Source: Pseudomonas cyclaminis (GTDB taxonomy: Bacteria > Pseudomonadota > Gammaproteobacteria > Pseudomonadales > Pseudomonadaceae). From it: 64,000 nt of DNA. Made by a program: the position numbers and the translations under genes. This document shows, piece after piece, positions 1 to 8,110 of the stretch. Position 1 is the first letter of the stretch, and each line of letters opens with the position of its first letter. The notes under the pieces are model-generated. The model saw only the letters and a list, made by a program, of their open reading frames with translations. It had not been told where the DNA came from and did not search any database. Where the stretch lies: contig NZ_JADDUM010000037.1 in NCBI RefSeq assembly GCF_015163715.1, forward strand, positions 1 to 64,000, in the 5' to 3' direction.

Positions 1-18
1 GGCAAGCCCGCTCACTAC
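1..18. repeat. Fragment of a GGCAAGCCCGCTCAC-type repeat
   Basis: The window opens inside a copy of a short intergenic repeat (GGCAAGCCCGCTCACTAC). Related copies occur at 41313-41354 and, as a compact palindrome, at 47659-47680. It is a second dispersed repeat type besides the GTGGGAGGGGGCTTGC REPs. Only the part inside the window can be seen. Confidence 0.4.
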
Positions 19-21
19 GGG

Positions 22-450
22 TCAGGCCGCCTGCGGCTGAACCTGCAACTCACCCGCAATATCCTTGACCAGCCCACTGGCCAAAAACAGTGGCGCCAGG
101 CGCTTGTGCAGTTGCGGCTCGACAAACTCCTTCACCGTCTCCAACGCCAGCGCCCCGCTCAGCGGCAGTTCCGCCTTGGTGTAGGACAACCATGCCTTCT
201 TCAACGCCATCAGCACATCACTTCCCGCCGTGGAGGCAAAGCGGCGCTGGGTGGGTTTACCGTCGAAATTGAAGGTGTGCTGGAACTCATAACCGCTTTC
301 ATCGCTACCGCTGGCAACGCAGCGAATGCAAGTGCACGGGCCGTCACCGAACGCGCTGCGCAGGTAGGCATTGAAGTCCACCACGGGCTTGAGTGACAGG
401 CGCTTATCGACCTCGAACAGGTCCCCGGTCATTTTTTCGTCAGTGTTCAA
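22..450 (-). CDS. Conserved hypothetical protein, about 142 aa
   Basis: I do not recognise a family. The start is taken as the TTG at 450, because GAGGA lies about 8 nt upstream of it; an ATG seven codons further in (432) is an alternative, and the longer open frame to 537 would run almost into the LysR gene. The protein has no signal peptide or membrane segment. A CTCIRC motif near residue 39 offers two close cysteines and could bind metal, which is inference only. It lies 76 bp downstream of the LysR gene on the same strand and may share its transcript. Confidence 0.6.
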   Translation of the reverse strand: MNTDEKMTGDLFEVDKRLSLKPVVDFNAYLRSAFGDGPCTCIRCVASGSDESGYEFQHTFNFDGKPTQRRFASTAGSDVLMALKKAWLSYTKAELPLSGALALETVKEFVEPQLHKRLAPLFLASGLVKDIAGELQVQPQAA

Positions 451-526
451 CGTGCATTTCCTCGCAGGTCGGTGGCAGTTTTTCAAAGCGCGGCACAATA
501 GCAGCCGGGTGACGTATGGAACAGCA

Positions 527-1423
527 TTACCCCGCAATCAGGCTGCGCTTGATCCAGTCGTACAAGTCATTGCCCTCGCTCGACAACTCACTGTTGGCGC
601 GCCGGCACAGGTAGTACTGGCGGCCATCATTGACCTGCAGATCGAACAACTTCACCAACTCACCACTGGCCACATGGGGGGCCACCAGCGGTTCGCGCAA
701 CAACGCGCAGCCGAGGCCGGTGAGGGTGGCGGTAAGCGCCAGTTGGCCATCTTCCAGCAGCAAACCATTCAAGGCGGTGGCGTCGAACTCGGCGGCCTCG
801 AACCATTGGCCCCAAGTGCCGCGTTCTTCGTCGTGCAACAGTGGCAGTTGGCTCAGGGCCTCGGGGGTGTCGATGGGGCCGTGTTGTGCCAGGAATGCGC
901 GGCTGCAATAAGGCGTTACTGCACCGCAGATCAACGGTTCACTGTGATAACCCGGCCAGTGCCCGGTGCCGAAGCGAATCGACAGGTCGGCCGCGTCGCT
1001 GGGGTAGCTGCGGTGGTTGGCGTAGGTCACGTTGATGTCCAGCGCCGGGTGATCTTTCAGAAACGTCGCCAGGCGCGGGATAAACAGATTGATGCCGAAC
1101 AAGGGAATCAGGCTGATGGTGACCTGGCGCGTGGCGCTTTTCTCACGCACGTGTTCGGTGGCGCTGCGCAGCACTGCGAAAGCCGAGCGGATAGCGCGGT
1201 AGTACTCGCGGCCTTCATCGGTCAGCACTAGGTTGCGGCCCTGGCGCAGGGTCAGCGGCTGCTGCAGGAAATCTTCCAGCAAGTGCAGTTGATGGCTGAT
1301 GGCCGAGGCGGACACGTCCAGCTCCCGCGCGGCGGCATTGACCCCGCCATGGCGCGCAAAGGCTTCGAAGGTGCGCACGGCGCGCAGGGGAGGGTCATTG
1401 GCTAATTGTTCTGATTTATTCAT
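527..1423 (-). CDS. LysR-family transcriptional regulator (GcvA-like subgroup)
   Basis: A 298-residue protein of normal LysR length. The N-terminal winged HTH spans about residues 13-72 (AAARELDVSASAISHQLHLLE) and is followed by a two-lobed co-inducer domain. The early RAVRTFEAFARHGG stretch and the APYC-like region are typical of GcvA/AmpR-type regulators. It is transcribed away from the ABC transporter-ATC hydrolase operon beginning at 1596, with about 170 bp of AT-rich DNA between them, so it is the obvious candidate regulator of that operon. The ligand is unknown; an ATC-derived or cysteine-related inducer is inferred from neighbours only. Confidence 0.88.
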   Translation of the reverse strand: MNKSEQLANDPPLRAVRTFEAFARHGGVNAAARELDVSASAISHQLHLLEDFLQQPLTLRQGRNLVLTDEGREYYRAIRSAFAVLRSATEHVREKSATRQVTISLIPLFGINLFIPRLATFLKDHPALDINVTYANHRSYPSDAADLSIRFGTGHWPGYHSEPLICGAVTPYCSRAFLAQHGPIDTPEALSQLPLLHDEERGTWGQWFEAAEFDATALNGLLLEDGQLALTATLTGLGCALLREPLVAPHVASGELVKLFDLQVNDGRQYYLCRRANSELSSEGNDLYDWIKRSLIAG

Positions 1424-1463
1424 GTATTGAATTAAATACCAAGTTTAATGGCAGATAAAGAGT

Positions 1464-1491
1464 CATAAATGCCGTATTTTCGGCGTTTATG
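1464..1491. promoter_or_regulatory. Inverted repeat with T-tract in the divergent promoter region
   Basis: CATAAATGCCG and CGGCGTTTATG form an 11-bp inverted repeat (10 of 11 paired) around TATTTT. TCG and a run of seven T follow on the + strand. It sits in the markedly AT-rich LysR/ABC-operon intergenic region. It could be the LysR operator or a leader terminator of the + strand operon; the sequence alone cannot separate the two. Confidence 0.5.
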
Positions 1492-1595
1492 TCGTTTTTT
1501 TAGTTTGATATAACCATATTACTTTCTGATATTTGATAAAAACAGAATAGATGCTTAGTGTGCCGCCCCTGTACGCACTGAGGTCGATGGTTTTC

Positions 1596-2543
1596 ATGGA
1601 TGGGTTTATCCAACAACTGCTCAACGGTTTGATGACGGGCAGTCTCTACGCGCTGGTGGCCCTGGGTTACACCATGGTCTACGGCATTTTGCGCATCATC
1701 AACTTTGCCCACGGCGATGTGCTGATGATCGGCGCGCTGGTGGGATTGTCGGTGATTCGCCTGGTGCAGGCGACGTGGCCGGCCTTGCCGCCGGTGTTCG
1801 TGTTGCTGTGCGCCACGCTGGTGGCTATGGCGTTTTGTGCGGTGTTGGCGGTGGTAATCGAGCGCGTGGCCTATCGGCGCTTGCGCCACGCCCCGCGCCT
1901 GGCGCCGTTGATCAGCGGTATTGGCGTGTCCTTGCTGCTGCAAACCATCGCCATGCTGGTGTGGACCCGCAACCCGCAAATGTTCCCGCAGTTGCTGCCG
2001 CTGGAGCCCATTGAAGTGCTGGCCGGTGCCTCCGAGCACCCGGCAATCACCCATGTCACCGCACTCACCACGATTGCCATCGCGCTGTCGGTGATGGCCG
2101 CGTTGCTGGTGCTGGTGGAGCGCACCCGCTTTGGTCGTGCCATGCGCGCCGTGGCAGAAAACCCTCAGGTCGCCAGCCTGATGGGGATCAACCCCAATCG
2201 CATCATCGTCATCACCTTTGCCATCGGCGGCGCCTTGGCGGCGTTGGCCGGGATCATGATGGCCAGCAACTACGGCAGCGCGCATTTCTACATGGGCTTC
2301 TTGCCGGGCATCAAAGCCTTCACCGCAGCGGTGCTGGGCGGTATCGGCAACCTCAAGGGCGCCATGCTCGGCGGCCTGTTGCTGGGGCTGATCGAAGCCC
2401 TGGGCACCGGCTACCTCGGCGCCGCCACCAATGGCGTGTTCGGCAGTAATTACCAGGATGTGTTCGCCTTTATTGTGCTGATCGCGGTGCTGGTGTTCCG
2501 GCCTTCCGGGCTGTTGGGCGAACGTCTGGCGACCCGCGCATGA
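1596..2543 (+). CDS. HAAT-family ABC transporter permease (LivH-like)
   Basis: Inner-membrane permease of the branched-chain amino acid/amide (HAAT) ABC family, about 315 aa with roughly eight hydrophobic segments. LivH hallmarks are visible: an N-terminal GLMTGSLYALVALGYTMVYG, INFAHGD, and GRAMRAVAENPQVASLMGI (the EAA-like loop contacting the ATPase). The open frame extends to 1551; ATGs at 1587 and 1596 are both possible. I chose 1596 (MDGFIQQ) as the family-typical N-terminus, with GAGG 12 nt upstream. It overlaps the next permease gene by 4 bp. Context suggests import of 2-aminothiazoline-4-carboxylate or a related cysteine precursor rather than leucine. Confidence 0.9.
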   Translation: MDGFIQQLLNGLMTGSLYALVALGYTMVYGILRIINFAHGDVLMIGALVGLSVIRLVQATWPALPPVFVLLCATLVAMAFCAVLAVVIERVAYRRLRHAPRLAPLISGIGVSLLLQTIAMLVWTRNPQMFPQLLPLEPIEVLAGASEHPAITHVTALTTIAIALSVMAALLVLVERTRFGRAMRAVAENPQVASLMGINPNRIIVITFAIGGALAALAGIMMASNYGSAHFYMGFLPGIKAFTAAVLGGIGNLKGAMLGGLLLGLIEALGTGYLGAATNGVFGSNYQDVFAFIVLIAVLVFRPSGLLGERLATRA

Positions 2544-3625
2544 TCAAGTCACTGACGACCAATCAACGCGCCAGCCTGGGGTTGTTGCTGTTTGCCGTGG
2601 CCCTGGTGCTTGCGCCGTGGATCGTCGGGCACGCTGGCGGCAACACATGGGTGCGCACCCTCGATTTCGCCCTTCTGTACATCATGCTCGCCCTCGGGCT
2701 GAACATCGTGGTCGGGTATGCGGGGCTGCTGGACATGGGCTTTATCGCGTTCTACGCGGTGGGTGCCTACCTGGCTGCGTTGCTGTCATCGCCTCATCTG
2801 CTGCAACAGTTCCCGGCGCTGCTGGCGCTGTTGCCGGCGGGCATGCACACCTCGATCTGGCTGATCCTGCCGTTGGGCGCCTTGCTGGCGGCGGGGTGCG
2901 GCGTGGTATTGGGGGCCCCGACCTTGCGCCTGCGCGGTGATTACCTGGCCATCGTCACCCTGGGGTTTGGCGAGATCATTCGTATCCTGCTGCGCAACCT
3001 CGATCGGCCGGTGAACATCACCAATGGCCCCAAAGGTATTTCACAGGTCGACCCGGTCAGCCTGTTTGGCCTGAACCTGGGCCGCACCCAAGAGCTGTTC
3101 GGCCTGCGCCTGCCTTCGGTGTATCTCTATTACTACCTGTTCGCCGCGCTGGTGGTGCTGATCCTGTTGGCCTGCATCCGCCTGGAGCGTTCGCGCATCG
3201 GCCGCGCTTGGGTGGCGATTCGTGAGGACGAACAAGCAGCCCAGGCCATGGGCGTGAATACCGTGCGCCTCAAGCTGTTGGCGTTTGCCATTGGTGCGGC
3301 GTTCGGCGGGGTGAGCGGGGCGTTGTTTGCCTCGTTCCAGGGGTTTGTGTCGCCGGAGTCTTTCACCCTCAACGAGTCCATTGCCGTGCTGGCGATGGTC
3401 GTGCTGGGCGGCATGGGGCATATCCCCGGTGTGATTCTCGGTTGCGTGCTGCTGGCGGCCTTGCCCGAAGCCTTGCGCGCGAGCATGGGGCCGTTGCAGC
3501 AGGCGCTGTTCGGCCAGGTGCTGGTGGACCCGGAAGTCATCCGCCAACTGTTCTACGGCTTGGCATTGATCCTGGCGATGCTGTACCGGCCCGCCGGGTT
3601 GTGGCCCAAAGGAGTGGCACGATGA
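2540..3625 (+). CDS. HAAT-family ABC transporter permease (LivM-like)
   Basis: Second permease subunit, 361 aa. LivM signatures include LGLNIVVGYAGLLDMGFIAF near the N-terminus, LRGDYLAIVTLGFGEIIRI in the middle and GRAWVAIREDEQAAQAMG as the coupling loop. The ATG at 2540 overlaps the stop of the LivH-like gene, and its own end overlaps the ATPase start at 3622, so translation of the transporter is probably coupled. The heterodimeric permease would pair with the two ATPases and the binding protein encoded downstream. Confidence 0.9.
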   Translation: MIKSLTTNQRASLGLLLFAVALVLAPWIVGHAGGNTWVRTLDFALLYIMLALGLNIVVGYAGLLDMGFIAFYAVGAYLAALLSSPHLLQQFPALLALLPAGMHTSIWLILPLGALLAAGCGVVLGAPTLRLRGDYLAIVTLGFGEIIRILLRNLDRPVNITNGPKGISQVDPVSLFGLNLGRTQELFGLRLPSVYLYYYLFAALVVLILLACIRLERSRIGRAWVAIREDEQAAQAMGVNTVRLKLLAFAIGAAFGGVSGALFASFQGFVSPESFTLNESIAVLAMVVLGGMGHIPGVILGCVLLAALPEALRASMGPLQQALFGQVLVDPEVIRQLFYGLALILAMLYRPAGLWPKGVAR

Positions 3626-4395
3626 ACGCACCGTTGTTGCAGATCGACAACGTCAACAAGCGGTTCGGTGGCGTGGCTGCGCTGACCGACGTAAGCCTGA
3701 GCATTCAGCCCGGCGAGATCTACGGGCTGATCGGCCCGAATGGCGCAGGCAAGACCACCTTCTTCAATGTGATGACCGGCCTCTATACGCCAGACTCCGG
3801 ACGCTTCCAGCTCGGTGGCTGCGAGTACCAGCCCACCAGCGTGCACCAGGTTGCCCAAGCGGGGATCGCCCGCACGTTCCAGAATATCCGCCTGTTCAAC
3901 GCAATGAGTGCCCTGGAAAACGTCATGGTCGGGCGCCACGTGCGTACCCGCAATGGCCTGTGGGCCGCCTTGAGCCAACATCGCCGGGCCCGTGAGGAAG
4001 AGGCGCAAACCCGCGCCCACGCCCATCGCCTGCTGGCGTATGTGGGCCTGGCCGGCTTTGCCAACTACCGGGCCGACAGCCTGAGTTACGGCCACCAACG
4101 CCGCCTGGAAATCGCCCGTGCCTTGGCCACCGAGCCGCGTCTGTTGGCCCTGGACGAGCCGGCGGCCGGCATGAACGCCAGTGAGAAAGTGCAACTGCGC
4201 GGCCTGCTGGAAAAAATCCGCGACGACGGCCACACGCTGTTGTTGATCGAGCATGACGTCAAGCTGGTGATGGGCGTGTGCGACCGCATCAGCGTGCTTG
4301 ATTACGGCCGTGTGATTGCCGTGGGGCCACCTTCGCAGGTGCGCCAGCATCCGGCCGTGATCCAGGCCTACCTGGGAGCCAGTGCCCATGTCTGA
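3622..4395 (+). CDS. HAAT-family ABC transporter ATP-binding protein (LivG-like)
   Basis: ATPase of 257 aa. Walker A is GPNGAGKTT (about residue 40), the signature is LSYGHQRRLEIARAL and Walker B is LLALDEPAAGM. The C-terminal IEHDVKLVMGVCDRISVLDYG block is typical of LivG. The longer open frame from 3442 is out of register with family length; the ATG at 3622 follows GGAG and overlaps the LivM-like stop. It ends inside the start region of the LivF-like gene. Confidence 0.92.
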   Translation: MNAPLLQIDNVNKRFGGVAALTDVSLSIQPGEIYGLIGPNGAGKTTFFNVMTGLYTPDSGRFQLGGCEYQPTSVHQVAQAGIARTFQNIRLFNAMSALENVMVGRHVRTRNGLWAALSQHRRAREEEAQTRAHAHRLLAYVGLAGFANYRADSLSYGHQRRLEIARALATEPRLLALDEPAAGMNASEKVQLRGLLEKIRDDGHTLLLIEHDVKLVMGVCDRISVLDYGRVIAVGPPSQVRQHPAVIQAYLGASAHV

Positions 4396-5104
4396 ACTTC
4401 TGTTGCAGATCGACGGATTGCAGGTGCGCTACGGCGCCATCGAGGCCGTCAAATCTCTGGACCTGCATATCGCTGAAGGCGAGCGCGTCACCCTGATCGG
4501 GGCCAACGGTGCCGGCAAGACATCAAGTCTCAAGGCCTTGACCGGTCTGCTCCCGGTGGCCGGCGGCGAGATCCGTTTTGCCGGCCGCTCGGTTCGCGGC
4601 CAGGCACCTGACCAATTGCTGCGCCAGGGGATCGTCATGGTGCCGGAAGGGCGCGGCATTTTTGCGCGCATGAGCGTGCTGGAAAACCTCCAGGCCGGAG
4701 CCTTTCTGCGCCGCGATAACGCGCAGGTGCAACGTGAAATGCGCCAGCTGTTCGAGCACTTCCCTCGCCTGCAAGAGCGCCTGCAACAGTCCGCCGGCCT
4801 GCTCTCGGGCGGCGAACAACAGATGCTCGCCCTGGCCCGTGCACTGCTGTCGCGCCCGCGTTTGCTGATCCTTGATGAGCCGTCCATGGGCCTGGCGCCG
4901 ATCATGGTCGAGAAGATTTTCCAAGTGATCGACGACGTGTGCCGCCAGGGCATGACCCTGTTGCTGGTAGAGCAAAACGCACGGCTGGCGTTGCAAGTGA
5001 CTGACCGTGCCTACGTGATGGACACCGGGCGCATCAGCCTCACCGGCGCTTCCAAGGATTTGCTGGATGACCCCGAGGTGCGCAGTGCCTACCTCGGTGA
5101 ATGA
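4388..5104 (+). CDS. HAAT-family ABC transporter ATP-binding protein (LivF-like)
   Basis: Second ATPase, 238 aa. It shows Walker A GANGAGKTS, signature LLSGGEQQMLALARAL, Walker B LLILDEPSMGLAP and the LivF-type ending LLVEQNARLALQVTDRAYVMDTG. The ATG at 4388 is preferred over the GTG at 4382. The gene overlaps the LivG-like reading frame by 8 bp. With the partner ATPase it would power the permease pair. Confidence 0.92.
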   Translation: MSELLLQIDGLQVRYGAIEAVKSLDLHIAEGERVTLIGANGAGKTSSLKALTGLLPVAGGEIRFAGRSVRGQAPDQLLRQGIVMVPEGRGIFARMSVLENLQAGAFLRRDNAQVQREMRQLFEHFPRLQERLQQSAGLLSGGEQQMLALARALLSRPRLLILDEPSMGLAPIMVEKIFQVIDDVCRQGMTLLLVEQNARLALQVTDRAYVMDTGRISLTGASKDLLDDPEVRSAYLGE

Positions 5105-5176
5105 ATTAACTAACCCCAAGACGCTACCGGACGCCCGGCGTGTTCCGACCCGCCCGAAAAGAAGCAGGAACCTCTC

Positions 5177-6316
5177 ATGACGACTATCAAGAACACCGCA
5201 TTGATCGCCCTGGCCCTGAGCAGCCTGGCCAGCGCCGTGGCCCAAGCCGACCAGACCGTGCTGATCGGCCTGGCAGGTCCGTTGACCGGCCCTTCGGCAC
5301 GTATTGGCAAAGACCTGGAGAACGGTGCGCAACTGGCCATCGACCAGGCTAACGCCAAGCACCCGAAGATCAAGGGTGAAGCCGTGACCTTCAAACTGGT
5401 TTCCGAAGACGACCAGTCCGACCCGCGCACTGCCGTGACCGTCGCCCAGCGCCTGGTGGATGAAGGCGTGGTCGGCGTGGTCGGGCATTGGAACACCGGC
5501 ACCAGCATCCCGGCGGCGCGGGTCTACCACGACGCCGGTATCGCCCAGGTGGCACCGGTGGCCACGGGGCACGCCTACACCCAGCAGGGGTTTGACACCA
5601 GTTTTCGCATCATGGGCCATGACGACGACGGTGGTCAGGTGGCCGGCGACTACGCGTTGAAGACCCTCAAAGCCCAGCGTATCGCCGTGATCGACGACCG
5701 CACCGCCTTTGGCCAGGGCCTGGCGGACCAGTTCGTCAAATCCATCGAAGCCGGGGGGGCCAAGGTGGTGGCCCGCGAATACGTGGACGACAAGACCATC
5801 GACTTCAGCGCCGTGCTCACCAATATCCGCAGCCAGAACCCGGACCTGATCTTCTTCGGCGGTGTGGATGCCCAAGCCGCACCGCTGGCGCGACGCATCA
5901 AACAGCTGGGTATCAAGGCACCGTTGATGGGCGCCGGTGGTTTTGTCAGCCAGACCTTCCTGCAACTGGCGCAGAACGAAGGCGAAGGCGTGATTGCCTT
6001 GGAGCCGGGCTTGGCGATTACGCAAATGCCCGGTGGCAAAGCGTTCGAGCAGGCCTATAAAGAACGCTACAAAACCAACATCGAACTGCATGCCCCGTTT
6101 GCCTATGACGGCGTCGGTGTGCTGGTGGCGGCCATTGAAAAGGCGGATTCAGTCGACCCGCAAAAGTACCTGCCGGTGCTGCGCGCCATCCGCTATGCGG
6201 GCGTGACCGGCACGATTGCGTTCGATGCCGAGGGCAACCTGAAGCAGCCGTCGTTCACCGTGTACCAAGTCAAAGCCAATCAATGGCAGCCGGTGAGTGT
6301 GGCGGGCGGCAACTAG
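5177..6316 (+). CDS. Periplasmic substrate-binding protein of the HAAT ABC importer
   Basis: A 379-residue LivK-type binding protein. A Sec signal peptide (MTTIKNTALIALALSSLASA, cleavage likely after AQA) precedes TVLIGLAGPLTGPSARIGKDLENGAQLAID, the opening of the periplasmic_binding_6 fold. AGGA lies 10 nt upstream of the ATG. It follows the ATPase genes by 72 bp and precedes the two catabolic genes, so the importer is complete. Substrate specificity cannot be read from sequence; the adjacent hydrolases argue for a thiazoline carboxylate or N-carbamoyl amino acid. Confidence 0.9.
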   Translation: MTTIKNTALIALALSSLASAVAQADQTVLIGLAGPLTGPSARIGKDLENGAQLAIDQANAKHPKIKGEAVTFKLVSEDDQSDPRTAVTVAQRLVDEGVVGVVGHWNTGTSIPAARVYHDAGIAQVAPVATGHAYTQQGFDTSFRIMGHDDDGGQVAGDYALKTLKAQRIAVIDDRTAFGQGLADQFVKSIEAGGAKVVAREYVDDKTIDFSAVLTNIRSQNPDLIFFGGVDAQAAPLARRIKQLGIKAPLMGAGGFVSQTFLQLAQNEGEGVIALEPGLAITQMPGGKAFEQAYKERYKTNIELHAPFAYDGVGVLVAAIEKADSVDPQKYLPVLRAIRYAGVTGTIAFDAEGNLKQPSFTVYQVKANQWQPVSVAGGN

Positions 6317-6390
6317 TCGCTCACCACAAAGAGCGCGGTGACCACAGCGGTCGTTTTGAATACATTTTGTGGAGCTGATGGAGGCACACA

Positions 6391-6873
6391 ATGAGCAAAC
6401 TGGAAGGTGAACTGGGCATTCTCGCCCGGCGGCGTATCGAAGCCGAGATCATCAAACCGATCTACGAGATCCTCAAGCGCGAGCAAGGCAAGCACTTTGC
6501 CGCATCTGTGATCGGCGAGGCCGTGGGCAACGCGGCGATCCAGGCCGGCAAGCATTTTGCCGCGCTGGCAGAGCAGGGTGCCGACCTCAAGAGCTTTGTC
6601 GAACTGCAAGTGCTGTGGGAGAAGGATGACGCGCTCAAGGTCGAGATCATCGCCAGCGATGCCGAGCACTATGACTACGACGTCAAACGTTGCCGCTACG
6701 CCGAGATGTACACCGAGATGGGCCTGGGCGAAATCGGCCATCTGCTCTCGTGCAACCGTGACGAGCTGTTCATCGTCGGCTACAACCCGGACATCGAATT
6801 GACCCGCACCCAGACCATCATGGGCGGCGCGCACCACTGCGACTTCCGTTATCGGGCGAAACCTCATGAGTAA
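6391..6873 (+). CDS. atcB: L-2-amino-thiazoline-4-carboxylic acid hydrolase (AtcB-like)
   Basis: A 160-residue cytoplasmic protein matching the ATC hydrolase family by length, the N-terminal LARRRIEAEIIKPIYEIL segment and the C-terminal CRYAEMYTEMGLGEIGHLLSCNRD and FRYRAK motifs. In ATC-assimilating Pseudomonas strains this enzyme opens the thiazoline ring of L-ATC to N-carbamoyl-L-cysteine. GGAGG lies 6 nt upstream of the ATG. It overlaps the amidohydrolase gene by 8 bp, which supplies the next step. Family assignment is from recall, supported strongly by the partner gene. Confidence 0.8.
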   Translation: MSKLEGELGILARRRIEAEIIKPIYEILKREQGKHFAASVIGEAVGNAAIQAGKHFAALAEQGADLKSFVELQVLWEKDDALKVEIIASDAEHYDYDVKRCRYAEMYTEMGLGEIGHLLSCNRDELFIVGYNPDIELTRTQTIMGGAHHCDFRYRAKPHE

Positions 6874-8110
6874 TTTGGCGCGGGTAAACGGCGAACGCCT
6901 GTGGGCTTCGTTGATGGAGATGGCGCAGATCGGCGCCACCGAGAAAGGCGGCGTCTCGCGCCTGGCGCTTACCGATGAGGACCGTCGCGGTCGCGACCTG
7001 TTCGTGCAGTGGTGCACCGCGGCCGGTTGTAGCATTCGCGTGGATGCCATGGGCAATATCTTCGCTCGGCGCGCCGGGCGCCAGGACCATCTGGCCCCGG
7101 TACTGACCGGCTCCCATGGCGACTCCCAGCCGTTCGGCGGCAAGTACGACGGCATTTATGGCGTGCTCGCGGGCCTGGAAGTGCTGCGTACCCTCAATGA
7201 CCTCGGCATCCAGACCGAGCGGCCAATCGAAGTGGTCAACTGGACCAACGAAGAAGGCTCGCGCTTCGCCCCGGCGATGATTTCATCGGGCGTCTACGCC
7301 GGTGTGTTTGACCTTGAGTACGGCCTGTCCCGCGAAGACAAGGCGGGCGTAACCATCGGGCAAGCATTGCAGCAGATCGGCTACGCCGGGCCCCATCCAG
7401 TCGGCGGCCAGGCGGTGCATGCGGCCTTTGAACTGCATATCGAACAGGGGCCGATCCTGGAAGCCCAAGGCATCACCATCGGCGTGGTCACCGGTGCCCA
7501 GGGGCAGCGCTGGTACGAAGTGGAACTGACGGGGCGCAGCGCCCACGCAGGCACCACCCCGATGGACCATCGCCTGGATGCACTGCTCGGTTTTGCCCGT
7601 GTGGTCGAGGCCGTCAACGGGCTTGGCCTGGAGCAGGGCGCCGAGGGCCGGGCCACGGTAGGCATGGCGAATATATTCCCCAACTCGCGCAATGTGGTGC
7701 CGGGGCGAGTGTTTTTCAGCGTCGAATTCCGCCACCCGGACGAGGCGGTGCTGGCCCGCCAGGACCAGCAATTGCGCGACGCCGTGGCACGCATCGCCGA
7801 CGGTGTGGGCCTGCAGCACAGCGTGAAGCAAATCTTCAAGTACGCGCCGATTGCCTTCGATGCGGGGTGCGTGGAGGTGGTGCGCGCTTCGGCTGAGGCG
7901 TTGGGCTACAGCCATCGGCCGATGATTTCCGGTGCAGGGCATGACGCGTGCTACCTGAACCAGGTGGCGCCGACGGCGATGATCTTCGTACCGTGCGTGG
8001 ATGGCCTTAGCCACAACGAAGCGGAGGAAATTTCCCCCGCGTGGTCGACGGCGGGCGCGGATGTGTTGCTCCAGGCCATCCTGGCCAAGGCCCTGCACAT
8101 TGCCAGTTAA
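6866..8110 (+). CDS. atcC: M20-type N-carbamoyl amino acid amidohydrolase (N-carbamoyl-L-cysteine hydrolase, AtcC-like)
   Basis: A 414-residue Zn-dependent hydrolase of the M20/hydantoinase-carbamoylase family. Metal-site and dimerisation motifs appear in order: LTGSHGDSQPFGGKYDG, NWTNEEGSRF, ELHIEQGPIL, the lid-domain GRSAHAGTTPMDHR, and ISGAGHDACYL near the C-terminus. Paired with the ATC hydrolase it would release L-cysteine, CO2 and ammonia from N-carbamoyl-L-cysteine. In isolation it could equally be an allantoate or ureidopropionate hydrolase, so the specific call rests on the neighbour. Its TAA overlaps the convergent AraC gene. Confidence 0.82.
   Translation: MSNLARVNGERLWASLMEMAQIGATEKGGVSRLALTDEDRRGRDLFVQWCTAAGCSIRVDAMGNIFARRAGRQDHLAPVLTGSHGDSQPFGGKYDGIYGVLAGLEVLRTLNDLGIQTERPIEVVNWTNEEGSRFAPAMISSGVYAGVFDLEYGLSREDKAGVTIGQALQQIGYAGPHPVGGQAVHAAFELHIEQGPILEAQGITIGVVTGAQGQRWYEVELTGRSAHAGTTPMDHRLDALLGFARVVEAVNGLGLEQGAEGRATVGMANIFPNSRNVVPGRVFFSVEFRHPDEAVLARQDQQLRDAVARIADGVGLQHSVKQIFKYAPIAFDAGCVEVVRASAEALGYSHRPMISGAGHDACYLNQVAPTAMIFVPCVDGLSHNEAEEISPAWSTAGADVLLQAILAKALHIAS

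Noticed and set aside
4523-6091. A 522-codon minus-strand frame across livF and the binding-protein gene
   Set aside because: It crosses two well-supported genes on the other strand and shows no family features.
1596-6316. Leucine/isoleucine/valine LIV importer
   Set aside because: Family membership is right, but the binding protein is co-encoded with ATC-type hydrolases; the LIV label would over-specify the substrate.
6866-8110. Allantoate amidohydrolase or beta-ureidopropionase
   Set aside because: The family motifs allow these, but no purine or pyrimidine catabolic genes are near and the overlapping ATC hydrolase gene favours N-carbamoyl-L-cysteine.
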